Shown here: piece by piece, positions 35,857-47,799 of the stretch | How positions within the stretch are numbered: position 1 is the first letter of the stretch | Layout of the letters: every line of letters starts with the position of its first letter | From: Marisa cornuarietis | Lineage: Eukaryota > Mollusca > Gastropoda > Architaenioglossa > Ampullariidae | Reading direction: 5' to 3' | NCBI GenBank assembly: GCA_004794655.1 | Contig: SMMW01000555.1 | Coordinates: 2,480,001-2,544,000 of the forward strand | DNA: 64,000 nt | Program-made: the position numbers and the translations under genes | Notes under the pieces: generated by a model | Seen by the model: the letters and a program-made list of their open reading frames with translations, nothing else | Databases searched by the model: none | Told to the model about the DNA's origin: nothing

Positions 35857-36049
35857 CGCAAGTCAGCGTGGAAGCTTAGTTGTGTGCGATTCTTTTGAAC
35901 TAAAAATCATGTTTGGATTCTCCTTTTTACGCAGCTTTTAACAGAGCAAACATTCGCGTCCGTTTGGTGAAATTATGTGACTATTTACCTATGTGCACCG
36001 GCCTTTTCTCCAGAAATAAAAAGACTTGAAATAAAATGCATCGCGTGTC

Positions 36050-36569
36050 CTTAGTCGTGATAAAAGGGACTCTGGAAGATGTTCTACCAACTTACAGTCC
36101 CTTACTCTCATTTGAGCATCCCTCCTTGTGCACTGCTGCCGAGGTAAAGTGAATCTGTTATATATTTGTTGAACACCTGTGATTCACCTTTCGACATCTC
36201 TCAATTTCCATGTTAATGCCACCTTTGTGATTGTGAGCTATGCAGTTTACAGTGTAGGTGTCATATGACAACAGGCATATGATTTATAAATATTACACAA
36301 AGCGAAACGTGTTTAATGAACTCGTAACTCTATTAAAATATGTTACTGACATTGAGTTCGAGTTGTTACTCATACGAAATTATACAATCCAAACAGAGCT
36401 TTTTGCTAAGTCTGTATTAGTATAACTCTGAATATATTTATCAAACTACTCTTCTCATTTATATTTTTATCTTTTGTCTATTTTCTATGGAAGTTTTTCG
36501 TATCAAATTTGTAACACGTTTTCTTTAGAAAAGTCTTATTTTTTATATCTTTTTTATTACCTGTTTTAG
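36050..36569 (+). promoter_or_regulatory. Candidate promoter, 5' exon and 5' UTR intron of the delta receptor
   Basis: A TATA-like GATAAAAGGG (36059-36068) precedes a probable non-coding exon ending at 36143 with donor GAG/GTAAAG. The acceptor CTGTTTTAG ends at 36569, giving a 426-bp intron. The D1 pseudogene keeps the equivalent donor (21586) and acceptor (about 21985). Confidence 0.5.
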
Positions 36570-36628
36570 TCGCTCGATCTGAACCTGTAGACAACATCAA
36601 TAGGACGAGTTTGCACCTGACAGGAAAA

Positions 36629-37606
36629 ATGACTTCAGACCAAACCTTCGGAGACGCTGTTCATGTAATCATAAACGTAGTTTATCCCTTGTTGTTGATA
36701 CTTGGAAGCTTTGGCAACATTATGACCATTATCATATTTTGTCGACTGAGTGATTACTCCGCAATATCAACCTACTGCATTGCACTCGCCATTTCTCATC
36801 TGATGTATCTTTATTTTGGGTGGACAAACCACATCTGGCTACAGTATCAGTTCCAGTTCTTTATTCTGTGTGTCCATCCCATCATCTCCATACTATTAGC
36901 TGCTGCAGACTATATGAGCAGTAATTTAACGTCGTGGTATATGGTTTCCATGACGATGCATAGAGCGGCAGCAGTCGTGTGGCCTCATCGTGTGAACGTG
37001 CTCTGCACGCGCAATGTATCGCGTGTGGTAATTTCCGTGATAACACTGATCGTCATGGTGTCACATTCACACGTTCTGTACGGTATTTCCATATATGTAA
37101 CGAATTGTAACAGTTCTTCTTGTGACTCCTGTACATATGGAACTGTTGACGAATACTTTTACTATACCATTTGGCCATGGGTTGATCTGATAGTTACTTC
37201 ACTGATTCCATTTCTTTTTTTGCTCGTGTCTAACATTGTTCTTGTGAGATCGGTGCTTACATCGGTGAGAAACGTACGTCACAGAATGGCAGTTGGTCAG
37301 TCGATGCACGCCACTGCTCGTGAGAAAAAAGCCTCTTCATTGTCGGTAACATTGATAATTTTGTCCCTCACATTCCTCGTCCTCACTGGTCCTTGTCGTG
37401 TATACTTGATTATAAACCCTCTTGTTAATGTTAAAGTGGCGAGGTTAGAAATCGGCATCAGCGAAATGATATTCGTCATAATGTTCCTACTTGATACTAT
37501 AAATAGTACTATAAACTTTTACATTTACTGTCTATGCGGTGCGAGGTTCAGAAAGGAAGTCATGCGACTATTTTGTCGTCCATTTGATAAAACTCTGCGG
37601 CCATGA
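36629..37606 (+). CDS. Rhodopsin-type GPCR, delta type (325 aa, two key residues changed)
   Basis: An open one-exon receptor. The frame opens at 36611 without an ATG, so I start at ATG 36629 (MTSDQTFGD), where the D1 pseudogene has ATT. TM1 GSFGN with Asn30, loop-2 HRAAAVVWPHRVNV with HRA for DRY, ECL2 CNSSSCDSC with a sequon, IPF in TM5, TGP in TM6 and NFYIYCLCGARFRKE in TM7. Two class A landmarks are missing: position 57 (Asp 2.50) is His, and position 87, the TM3 cysteine that normally pairs with ECL2, is Ser. The dead sister keeps Asp57 but has Pro-Lys near 87. It may be a specialised, weakly coupling or young dying receptor. Ligand unknown. Confidence 0.93.
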   Translation: MTSDQTFGDAVHVIINVVYPLLLILGSFGNIMTIIIFCRLSDYSAISTYCIALAISHLMYLYFGWTNHIWLQYQFQFFILCVHPIISILLAAADYMSSNLTSWYMVSMTMHRAAAVVWPHRVNVLCTRNVSRVVISVITLIVMVSHSHVLYGISIYVTNCNSSSCDSCTYGTVDEYFYYTIWPWVDLIVTSLIPFLFLLVSNIVLVRSVLTSVRNVRHRMAVGQSMHATAREKKASSLSVTLIILSLTFLVLTGPCRVYLIINPLVNVKVARLEIGISEMIFVIMFLLDTINSTINFYIYCLCGARFRKEVMRLFCRPFDKTLRP

Positions 37607-37900
37607 AAAAAGGAAACTTTATCAGAAACAACAATCAGTTCTCTGCAAGACAACTAACAGCATAAAACAACTGTACCTGAGATAGGTACGTATGAGTGAC
37701 AGGCGTATGCTCCGCTGTACATTTCTTAAATTTACGATTTTAGTAAAATAAAGATCCTTTAGAGCATTTGCGAAATGAATTTTCCTGTGTATAATTGCAA
37801 TTGATATGAATTTACTTTCCTTTTTTTCTTAGTCTGTCATAAACTTTGATCATACGAGCGGTAGGAGTGTAGTAGGAGTGATAGAATGGAGAACAATGAC

Positions 37901-38421
37901 GCCGAGCTCCGCAGGCTACTGCGAGTCACGGACAGCGCCGAGGCCCAATCAAGGAAAGGCTGAGTGCCCCCCTTTGTGTACCTCTCCCGTTATATTTACT
38001 GCTGGGTGCTTAGCCCTTACCAGGCCCCTCTAGCTGACCTAGATAGGTGTTCCTGCCGAGGCGTGTGCGCCTAGGACAGTGGTCAGGAAGGGGGTTGTTT
38101 TGTTTCGGGCCCGCTCAAGCGTGTGGTGTATTGCTGAGCCTTGTGCGGAGTGGGGGGGGGGGGCGCCTGGTTGTTGTTTATTGGTCAGCGAGCGGGGTTG
38201 TTCCTGTTTGCTTTGTGTCATAAGGGTGCTTCTTTCTTTTTCTTATCCTTTTCTTCTCTTCTTTTCTTTAAGTAGTTTTAGTAAATAAATATGTACTTTG
38301 TATTGTCTTCGCGTGCGTTCGTGTATTTGTTCACTGAGGAACGATTGGTCGAGTCGCCTGCTATTGGCGTGGCTGAGAGTGTGTCTGAGAGAGTGCAAAG
38401 TGCGGTGCCCGATTTCATAAC
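37901..38421. mobile_element. GC-rich 521-bp insert flanked by ATGAC, possible LTR-like element
   Basis: ATGAC occurs at 37896-37900 and 38422-38426. The interior is markedly more GC-rich than its surroundings, starts exactly where similarity to block D1 stops, and has an AATAAA near 38284. Its ends are not TG...CA, so an LTR identity is only a suggestion. Confidence 0.35.
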
Positions 38422-38589
38422 ATGACAAGTAACATGTTTGATAATGTTATTACTTTGTAGGTGTACGAGATGTCAGGATCACCTTTCTGTGGATTAGGTG
38501 AATTAATCTTTCAGCCCATAAGCTTGAGTAGCTGCCTGTGGAAATTAATTTATTACAAAATTTTGTAAAAAAAAAAAAAAAAGAACGAC

Positions 38590-39120
38590 TAAGAGACATT
38601 TTTAGTATTTCCCAATAAACCGATCAGGTCTAACTGACTTGCAATTATCTAGAGCACTGATAGTTTGAAGTATTTCACTTGGAAAGATATCTGAATTTAT
38701 GTCCCTTAGGGATTCTTCCTCAACCTCATTTGCTTTATCAACTGTATCAGCATATATGTCATCAGAGGTGCTTAAAGTTACAGAGCAACTGTTTATTTTC
38801 TCTAGATCTTTCTCATTTAGGTTATGCACATTATTAAATACATTAAAAAGTGCTCGTACAATTCAAACTTTTAAATTTCCTTTCAAATAACCTTGTTCGT
38901 CGTACCCTGCTTTATAACTCCCCAAAATTATGTTAGGTCCTGATTGTAATTTCTGCAAACCTACTAAATCATTAACTCCATCTGGAGTATTTTCCCAAAG
39001 AAAGAATTCACAAAGAAAGAATAAGTTTCTCTCTAAAAAAAAAGCTGATTTAAATGAGCCTACACAGTTAATGTAGTCTGACATTAATACTGCACGTACC
39101 AACAAAGAAAACATTTATGT
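38590..39120 (-). mobile_element. Probable L1-like LINE fragment, region before the RT domain
   Basis: Minus-strand frames read FPSEILQTISALDNCKSVRP, like the lead-in of LINE RT domains (EIxxAIxxLKNNKSPGPD), and an upstream ORF of 83 residues. An A-run lies at 38566-38582. There are several stops. Confidence 0.4.
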
Positions 39121-39814
39121 TGTATCAAGAAGAATGCAATACAAATTTACAGTATTGTTGTAAAGATGCATCACGAGCACGAGAAGGTTAACACAAAGAA
39201 TACGAAATAGAATAAATAAAAAAAATTCAAACTCACTTTTATTTGAACTGTATTGAGGCACTATTAGAAACATTAAAAGAATGTCCCTCGTAATTTTATA
39301 TAAAATGCGTATTTTTTTACTTATTTTATTTTAAACATTTTAGTATAGAGAATTTTTATCAAGTATTTTGTTTTACATTTTCTTACAACGTCTCTTAATT
39401 GTTGCATAATTTGGGCGATGTCATTCGGTGATACCCTACTAGTCTGGTACCAAACGGTTACAACAACAGCTATACTGCTTTCACGAACTTCCCAGTTGTA
39501 TCCTTTTTTTGTTTTTGTTTTTTGTTTTATTGGAATTATCCAAGGAAAGGAACTATTGAATGCAAAAGAGGAATCAAGTCTCTACAGTTATATATTTCTT
39601 GTTAAAATTTTAATTTTGTTCAGAAAAAAAGAATTTAAAAAAATTATTTTATTACTTGTAGCCTGCTGGATATGAGTTAATATTGTATTGTCTCCGGAAA
39701 TGAGTAATTAGTGAAAACTTCAGACCTCTAGGGCGGTAGGAAATCGGTGTAAAATCGACTACAAAATTCCATTTAAGCTCACGCAGACAGAAATCGCGAA
39801 TTAAATAAGTTTTT
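39121..39814. other. Gene-free stretch
   Basis: AT-rich. 39705-39775 shares a repeat with 4105-4165. Nothing else recognised. Confidence 0.4.
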
Positions 39815-40290
39815 TTTTTGTTGGTGCTGTTCTCATTAATATTCACATGGCTGCAAATTCTAATTAATAATACCTCGTTGAACCTACGCAAAACAACTTA
39901 CTGTGCTATTATTACCTTAATACCGCACGACATTAAAAATTGTAGTACGGTGGCTATCGTGATTAAATCACAAGACAAATTGAAGAAGTTGTTAGAAACA
40001 GCGAGATTAATAATTAGAGCTTCTCCCGAACTTTCTCCCGGTCACATCAGCAGCTAAAATTAGAAACCTGCTTATAAACAATAAGATTTCGTACGATAAG
40101 AAATCATAGGTAGTATTTTTACAGACTTGAAAATAATTTGATGAGTTCAATTGTTTGATTTTAAAAAATCGCGTGTTTAGTCTTCTGACTGCATGCGTTG
40201 CAAGACGGAGTCGAAACGAGATAAGAATCATCTAAGTTTCTGGACCCATTGATACGAAGCAGACGACATAATGAGATAAAGTGATCATGG
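39815..40290. repeat. Low-copy repeat R1, copy d
   Basis: Matches 27815-28250 and 55117-55400 closely, including the CGAAGCAGACGACAT motif; the block leads on to the minisatellite at 40725 and to dehydrogenase exon 7. Confidence 0.65.
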
Positions 40291-40449
40291 TTTACAAACG
40301 TTAAATAAATAAATATAAAAAGTGACATTTCTATGCATTCACTTTACGAAAAAATACCTTTCTTTGGTTATATTGTCAAATTCAGTTTGATAAGCAGCAG
40401 ACTTTCACCTAATAAATGTGCTTTTTTAATTGCTAATACATTGTACAAA

Positions 40450-40670
40450 ATGGATCAGGCAATGCATCATGAACAGTGTAGACGTTGTTAGAATTGTTTG
40501 CAGTAAAACGGTAGAAGTAGTACAATAACAGTGAAAACAGTAAAACACTGTTGGACACAAGTGCAGTGCAAGTGCTCTCACCTAGGCTATAACAGTCAAC
40601 CACATACAAACTGATCAAGTAGAAGTGTTCATAATATGATCAGATATAGGGTCACAAACAAATTTAAATT
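40450..40670 (-). pseudogene. Possible strongly decayed GPCR relic
   Basis: Same patch as 28700-28860: CACTGTTGGACACAAG (TM5-like) and a TM7-like GTTAGAATTGTTTGCAG, with no open frame. Confidence 0.35.
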
Positions 40671-40724
40671 ATAATAATTTGTGAGGAGGTGAACATTGTA
40701 ACCGTGCTCCCAGTGGGAATATTG

Positions 40725-40925
40725 AACTGGATAAGTATTGTGTTGTGTGTAGAAGGGGGAAGTTAGTTGCTTAGTAAAGTATTAGTGTCTTGTTTAGAAG
40801 AAGTAAATTAGTTGTTTAATAAAGCCTTTGTGTCGTGTGGAAGAGGGAATTAAGTTTGTGGCTTAGTATAGTATTAAGATCTTGTGTAGAGGATGAAAGT
40901 TATTTGTTCAGTAAAGTACACGAAA
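40725..40925. repeat. 44-45-bp minisatellite, short copy
   Basis: Four to five degenerate units upstream (in plus coordinates) of dehydrogenase exon 7 of copy 2. Confidence 0.7.
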
Positions 40926-41418
40926 AGCCCACTGGGAGCTCAAAGTGTTTTTCTGTGCAAAAGATCATGTGCAGTGAAATGTTGTTTGCTAAACACAGAG
41001 TGAGGGCCATGACAATGGCAAAACAGAAAATCATCTAAAATATTCAACACTGTACAATAATCACTGTGATAGCAATTGTAAAAGTCTGCGCGTGCAAAAT
41101 ACGCTCGCAGATTTAGCAAACTACAAAGAAAAGTGACATTAAAAATAACTGCTACCCATTGTTTTGTGTATGATCCTGCATAATCACCAGATCATCAGTA
41201 AACATCCTATAAAATGTGATTGTCATTGGACCATCATCACTTAATAAAACAGAAACAACTTTTTGTCCTCATTTTTGGTGTTGTTTGAAACAATGCACTA
41301 AAACCAACACACTATACCGCTTCTTCTTCTTGTCGATCTGAACATTAGATGCAAATTATTATGATTGTTTGTGCTGTCTTTAATGCTAAAAGAGTTCTGA
41401 GTAGGTCTCACGAACCGC

Positions 41419-42707
41419 TCAGTACGTGTCCACCACCTCGAGGTCAGAAACCCCGTCACGGTCCACCACTTGTCGTCGCCGGTAACGCGCCCCCTTTTCA
41501 TTGGTTACCGCCAAGATGGCGCCATTGTTGTCTGGATCTCGTATCAGTTTTATGGCAGCCTGTGCCACCTTGGAAACTCTGTAAAACATAAACAAATTAT
41601 TAAACAATTCTGATTGTTAACATCATGATGTCTATCTAATTGTTTGACTGTGTTATGCTATTCGTCTGTCATAAAATATGTTACCCATGTCAGCTAAATC
41701 GGAAAGACTTTTACACATTTCAACTAAATGCTAAACAATAATACAAGCCTCAGCTAAATCCTAAAGAATTCCACACATCTCACCTATACTAAAAAAAAAT
41801 GTCACACATCTTACTTATCACAAAGGGTGAAAAAAGCTTTCCCGTATGTTTCTGTTATTCGTCCAAATACATGAACCATTGTAACAAAAGGGGTCTTTTC
41901 TTACGAACAGCTGACATCTGAAGAAGGAGATGGCAGTGACTTACGGCAAAAGTCCGTGCTCTTTTAAAAATTCGTCGAGCACCTCTGGGTGAATGACCTT
42001 ATCTCTTCTAGTAACCATTGAGGTCTGGATGGCGTCCGGACAAAGACAGCACCAGCGGACACCAGTTTCTTTCTGGTCAGGACTAATCTACAAAATCAAG
42101 CTGATATTATTACTCTTAACATCACTTTTCTAGCGATAAAATTGATGTGTTTACAGGGTGGGGTGTGTGTACACTATACTATTAAACTTGGTGTCTGGAT
42201 GGTGTCCAGCATCAAGAAACACCATGGCGTTTCTAAAACCCTCTCTGAAATTTTGCTGTTCGTCCTGTTTTTTATGATGGCTTGTCTTACATTAAAAGAA
42301 TCTAAAAATGTTGCCACATGTCGACTGTACAATTGAGTACGCCACGTCTAAAATTACATGCAGAGGAAGTCAAAATACTACACTATTGATAAGAGAACTT
42401 GGCGTTAAGAACAAAAATAAGCTTGCATCTTAATTATACGTCGTAATTAGTATTTAGCTCTCAGTCATCTATAAGTCATCTTTATTCTTTTGTGGATGGA
42501 TTGATAGAGATGAAGTGGGGGAGATGAGATAAAGAAAGAATAGAAACCTGTATCAGTTCGCGATGCATCTGAACATAGACTGAGATTAACAAATAAATCA
42601 TAAAATGATGTCTCACAGCGCAGCTGGTGGTGAAGCCGAGCACAGCATGCTTGGTCGCACAATAGCACGGAAAAAACGAACAACTGTTCATCCCTGATCA
42701 AGACATT

Positions 42708-42775
<68 letters not shown>

Positions 42776-45700
42776 GCGCGGCTGTGTAGATCGACATAAG
42801 AAGTGAATGTTCCTTCTACAGACAAAGTGCATAACACAGCCTGTGTCACTGTAATGTCCAGCTACACAACTATGTTAATCTTAAGGGAGTCCAGTTAATC
42901 ATTTACAGTTAAACAAGGCAGTGAGTAATCTACAGTGAATCCAACTACTGCTCTTGATAGTAGTGGGAAAATGTGTGAACGCTTAGCAAAGTAGAAATCT
43001 GAAAATCTCCTACTAACCTACAAGAGATGTCACATTAATGATGATACCACCTCGACCTCCGCGGTCACGCCGCATGTGTTCCAGGGCTAAGAGACTGCCC
43101 CGGATTTGTGACCCCTGTGACCAGAAAGTGATATGTATTTGTGACAGTGTAGGTGTGAACAAATCAGTAAAATGAGACACAGACATTATCTAGGGTCTAT
43201 CGCTGAAATTGTGCTCGCTCCAGAGTAGTCGCTTAATAACCTCAAACATCATGTTATTTTTATCTGTTAAATTCAATCAAAGTTTGCTTTACTGTTATAT
43301 GCTGTGCCAGGCTACGTTAATGAGAAAAAATTCGGTTTGTTTACTAATCACCAACTGATTTCCCTAATCAAGCCGACGCATCTAACATTATTGTATTTCT
43401 CCATGACAGTCTTCATATACAAACCACGTTGATATCTAACATTTCCTTCCAGTTGTGCTCGTCTACTATCCCAGCATTGTTCACACAGATCTCCACGGCT
43501 CCAAACTTGGACACTGCCGCCCCGAACGCCGCTGTCAACCATAACAATATAACATGTTACATGACACAAAACAACACGTTGCAATTTTTTTCTATTGACT
43601 TGATAACAAATTACGAGAATCGCATAAAAATAAGCAATTCGGTTGTCACTGTGGCATGTCACAACGTGCTGTGTTGCAATCTGTGTTTTAAGAAGCGGGT
43701 GGGGTGATGAACGCGGTCGCTGAAAAGCCTCGTACCCCAGTTGTGCTAGCTGTTATCTGTAGCAGGGTAAATACCGCTGCTGGGACGGTGGATGGGTTAA
43801 AATTGGGGCCTAGGAGGGGGTATGTCAGTCTGACCTGGTAGGTGAAGGTCGCACAAAGCTTTCGATTTGCACTTTGATGATTGAACTACTTTAATGTTTT
43901 GAAATGAAGGAAGTAAAGGTAAATATGTAATAATTGAAGTACAAGGAGGCTATGTGTTTGAATTATGCAGATCGCCAGTACTTCAAAAACTCGTTAGGGA
44001 TGTGGGTTGCTTTGTCGAGGACTGGTGTATAGTGCGATGTACTGGTGTCAGATGAGTTGAGCTGGGCAAACGCTTGCCTTTAACAATGAGTGCTAGGTTT
44101 CGTGTTGCTATCGTCCCGCGTGATGCACAGTTAGCTGTATTTGAGACTTGTCAGAACAGCGGCCATCAGGAGATGTTGTGTTGCTGTTGAGATCCATGCC
44201 GGACCGTTGAGAACCAGGGAGGATTTGCTGGACGGTCTCGTGCCTCGCAGTCTATAGGTGGCGCTCCTGTTGCTTTGGATGATAGATGTTCAGGGCAGTG
44301 AGCATGCTGGGAAGCCAGTTTCACGATTGTTTATAACAGACCACGATTTTGATTGAGTTCATAGGGTATTTATGAGAGAGGTTCTGCAAGGGTGGGTAAA
44401 CGTGGGAGGGGGGAATAGTGAAAAGAGGACTAAAGGATATGATAAAGGACATTATGTATGCTATCTGTTTGTAATGATTTGGGGATGTATAGAACGCGAA
44501 TTGTTTTACTTCTGGTGGGTCGCTTTGATCTTTCGCACTGTCTTGTGCGTTAGAGTGTGAACTGGGGTTTCGTGAAGTATACACCGTCTGAAATCGTCTG
44601 GCGGAGGATCAACGCTGGAAGCTCTAGCCGGCCTGAGTACAGTGCAAGACGGAGATTTTGCATCATCATGAACAAAGCAAGCTCTCTACTGAGGAGTAGG
44701 TTATTTTTATCCATTTCCTATCAGCACCTATTTATCTTCAACTCTGAGCGTCTGCACTGTGAGACACAATTGCTTCGTGGCTGAGGTGAGGTGTAGGTGG
44801 AGAAACAGCTGTGGGGTTCTAGAGGCTCGTCTAGTACAACACTATCACTTCCGTGATGTAAAGTTTGTGTGTATCTGTTTTGTGCTTTTCTACTCTCTTT
44901 TTAACTGTTTCAAAAAGCTGGGTTTTTTTTGGTACTGTCAAAACGTGTGTGTTCCTGTTCTTTGAGTATGGATTCACGTATTCACTTTGCCCCATGTGTA
45001 GATTGCCTAAAGTGAATGAGAGACCACAGTGTTGGCTGTGAGTGAGCCTGAGAGGGTGCTTTAGATAGGTGCAGCCCAAAAGCGACACAAACAGCGCGTG
45101 AAACAAATCATTCGTACAGGTTGATGTAGAGTGTACAGAGACCATCTCCCCCCCCCCTATGCTCACCGCCCTGCAATCGTACATCACTTCTCAACTCATG
45201 AAAATTTAGTTTGGCTTAACCCATATAAGAGTGTACAAACCTTTGTGCTGCTCATCATCCGAGACGTCTGCCGGCTGAAAGAAGACGACGTCGGCGCCAT
45301 ATTGTGTTTGTAGCTCGGCCTCTGTGGCCCTCCCTCTCTCAACATTCACATCACAGAACAACACCTGCCATAGCAGCGATATAACAAGTAGCAAAAACAC
45401 AGAACGTCCACAAAGTCTAGTAGGGTAACTTATTTATTTATAGCACCGTCTGGGTCATTTATTCTTGTCCCTCTATCTGTGTGAGGTCCGTGAGGCTGTG
45501 AAACAGCATGGTGCACCGGCTCAGCATTTAGCAATAGTCAGCGAGTTAATCGTAGGTGTGTTACAATACATCACAGCAAACAAATATACAGGAAATCCTG
45601 CAGTAAATAGCAAGGCTTTCGCTTATTAGACAGTTATTTTTTACCATTTCATTTCTTTCTTTTAAAACATTAAATGTGGAATTGTTGGCCGCTCCTTTTG

Positions 45701-45997
45701 TGTAAAAAAGGAAGAACGCTGCGAACGTAGCTGAATGTAGATGTACATTCACGCTCACAAACATTCATAAGTGCACTCTTTACTCAAAACGTTACAATCG
45801 GTAGAGATTCAAAAACATGAAAACGGTTAGCAGTGACAAGTAGTTTTCTTTGTCTTGGGTACATTTCTAAATTACTAAATCTACAGTCAATGGATGTTTC
45901 TTACCTTTGCTCCCAGGGACAGTAGCTCTTCCACGATACCACGGCCCAAGCCTTGCGCACCGCCTGTAAGAAACACGCCCTTACCTCGAGGGTCCAT
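41419..45997 (-). CDS. HPGD-like: HPGD-like short-chain dehydrogenase, copy 2 (7 exons, 266 aa)
   Basis: Exons from 5' to 3' on the minus strand: 45905-45997, 45241-45364, 43425-43531, 43018-43114, 42617-42693, 41945-42087 and 41419-41578. Lengths 93, 124, 107, 97, 77, 143 and 160 sum to 801 nt, or 266 codons plus TGA, the length of human HPGD. All borders are GT-AG and the frame stays open. Classical SDR marks sit at family positions: TGGAQGLG, NNAG at 90-93, Ser138, Tyr151 and Lys155 (YCATK). Gln148, a substrate-binding residue in the human enzyme, is Phe here, and the PG after the active site is PD, so prostaglandin as substrate is doubtful. Exon 6 begins with Ile where copies 1 and 3 have Met, which is harmless internally. 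About 45 bp upstream of the ATG, similarity to the upstream region of copies 1 and 3 stops and unrelated sequence with a telomere-like patch follows, so expression may differ. Confidence 0.88.
42711..42774. repeat. (CA)n microsatellite beside exon 5 acceptor, copy 2
   Basis: Perfect CA tract starting 17 nt beyond the exon 5 acceptor of copy 2 (TG on the coding strand). Confidence 0.98.
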
Positions 45998-46202
45998 GAT
46001 GTTTGTAAACGTACAGACAAGACTGTAGAAAAGATAGGGGCAGCCTATATTTTTATATAGGGTAAACCGCTGCGTCATGGACCAGTTGATGTTATTTTCG
46101 TGGAGGGGAGAGCAGGTATGATCCATTTTTGAGAGGGGAGCGTGGTTAGGCGTGACATGGAGTTGTGTCCCGTTAATGAACTGCTGTTGATGGAAGTGTG
46201 AT

Positions 46203-46465
46203 AGAGATATGGTTATGGTGAGGGTTAGGGTTTTGGGTTAGGATTCGGTTAGGGTTAGCGGTTAAGAGTTAGGGGCTAGGGGTTAGATTTAGTATTGGAG
46301 TTAGGGTTAGAGGTTAGATTTAGGGTTGAGGGTGTAGGTTTAGAGTTAAGGGTTAGGTTTGGGCTTTGGGTGAGGGTGTAGGGGTAGGGATTAGCGTTAG
46401 TGTCGGTCATTAAGTTGTGTGCCGTAAATGAACTGCTGTGTGATAGGGATACTAGGGTTAGGGGT
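46203..46465. repeat. Interstitial telomere-like repeat
   Basis: Degenerate GGTTAG/TTAGGG hexamers over about 260 bp, with exact TTAGGG or GGGTTA units many times. TTAGGG is the telomere repeat of most animals. It lies between dehydrogenase copy 2 (upstream side) and the truncated receptor at 46520. Confidence 0.85.
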
Positions 46466-46519
46466 TACTTGAAGTTGGGATTTTTTGCATTGGATGATAT
46501 GGTAGTTTGGGTTGGTTTT

Positions 46520-46600
46520 TTTAAGCGTGATATGATGATATTGCTGAGGGATCTTTCATTCGAAGAAATACAAGTATGGTCATGACAATACCAAACGTTC
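46520..46600 (-). pseudogene. GPCR fragment, TM1 to loop 1, beta type
   Basis: The minus strand reads GTFGIVMTILVFLRMKDPSA, the TM1-loop 1 part of the beta receptors, with Asn 1.50 changed to Ile. The following N-terminal sequence and the receptor body are gone; the 5' leader and intron similarity resumes at about 46610. Confidence 0.8.
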
Positions 46601-47639
46601 CAATATACAGTTTGGAAAATGGGTTTTTAAAGTCACTTGATGACTTTGTCACATTCCACAGTTGCTGGTAATGAGACCTAAACTGAAACAAATATAAAAT
46701 AAATTCTGACATCAGAGTCATGTTGAAAAAATTTTTAATTAAATAAAATTGCAGCTTGAACATTTTTTATAGCAGAAACTCTCTGTCTTCACGTAATGGA
46801 AGTTAAAGGGGATTTTTCTTGCCTTTCAAAATGAAAGGTATCCTATGTTATTCCGATTGATAAAGATGATTCCTCTTAAAATCAATTGACGCAAATTTAC
46901 AATAGTATTGTTTTTTTTAATTTGTGCATCAGCTTTGATTTATATTTTATTAGACTATACGGACTTTGTCTGGAGAGATAAAATTAAATTTTACAATATT
47001 ACTTTCTGTAAAACACAAACAAGGAAATAGATAGCATATTTTTGTGTGATAATTTAAGAATAACAGGAAGAACTATATCTATTTATTAAATAGTTCTATT
47101 GATTTTAAAGGCTCCATTTGCAGTTATATAGGTTGTAACATTTTAAGGATGCTTTCTTAGTTCACGACAAACAGGAAATAAAACGACCAGAATGAAAAAC
47201 GTTAAAATTGTATTTCTAAACTAGTTTAATTCAGATGATAACGAAGTATTTCGTGGAAATGCCAAGATCAAAATTTTCAACCAACCTCACTGTCTGTGCA
47301 GTTGGGGAGGCGAGACAGTCTATGCGAGTTAATAGATTTTGTCGCAGGTAACAGCGAAGACACCTTTTCTTTAGCCACGCCCATTTTACGTAAGGTGGCC
47401 ACGTGTCTGATGCTGTTACTAACGCTGTACTAACTCCTCCCACAAGTCTTGTAAAAATTAGTAACATTGAGATAAAATTAAAATTTTCGAAGATGACATC
47501 TTATCTAGCATATCATGTGGAGTCATGTAGCCGAAGTCTAAAAAAAAAATTATTTTTTACAAAGTATCTGGCAACACCTCCGTTGCTGATAAACAAACAT
47601 ACAGGCACACAAGAAGGAATGACAGAAAAAGGGATACGC

Positions 47640-47695
47640 ACTCACTAACACACACACGCGCGCGCCCACACACACACGCTCGTGCGCTCTCACTC
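47640..47695. repeat. CA/CG-rich alternating tract
   Basis: Imperfect CA and CGCG dinucleotide run, the counterpart of 32098-32170 in block A. Confidence 0.8.
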
Positions 47696-47799
47696 ACATA
47701 TTAATGATATCAATGATTGCATATTCTAAGATAAGCAGGAGTTAGATCCTCCGTTTATTGACTAGAAAATAATTTTAGAAGCGCTTGTTTTTGTTTTCG

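Larger units (their letters stand above)
34250..37899. repeat. Segmental duplication block D2
   Basis: Sister of block D1 (19258-23278). Contains the truncated beta pseudogene, the palindromic element, a GT microsatellite and the intact delta receptor. Similarity to D1 ends near 37899 (23278 in D1). Confidence 0.75.

Noticed and set aside
46203..46465. TTAGGG-like patch as a true chromosome end
   Set aside because: The units are degenerate and ordinary sequence continues on both sides, so it is interstitial.
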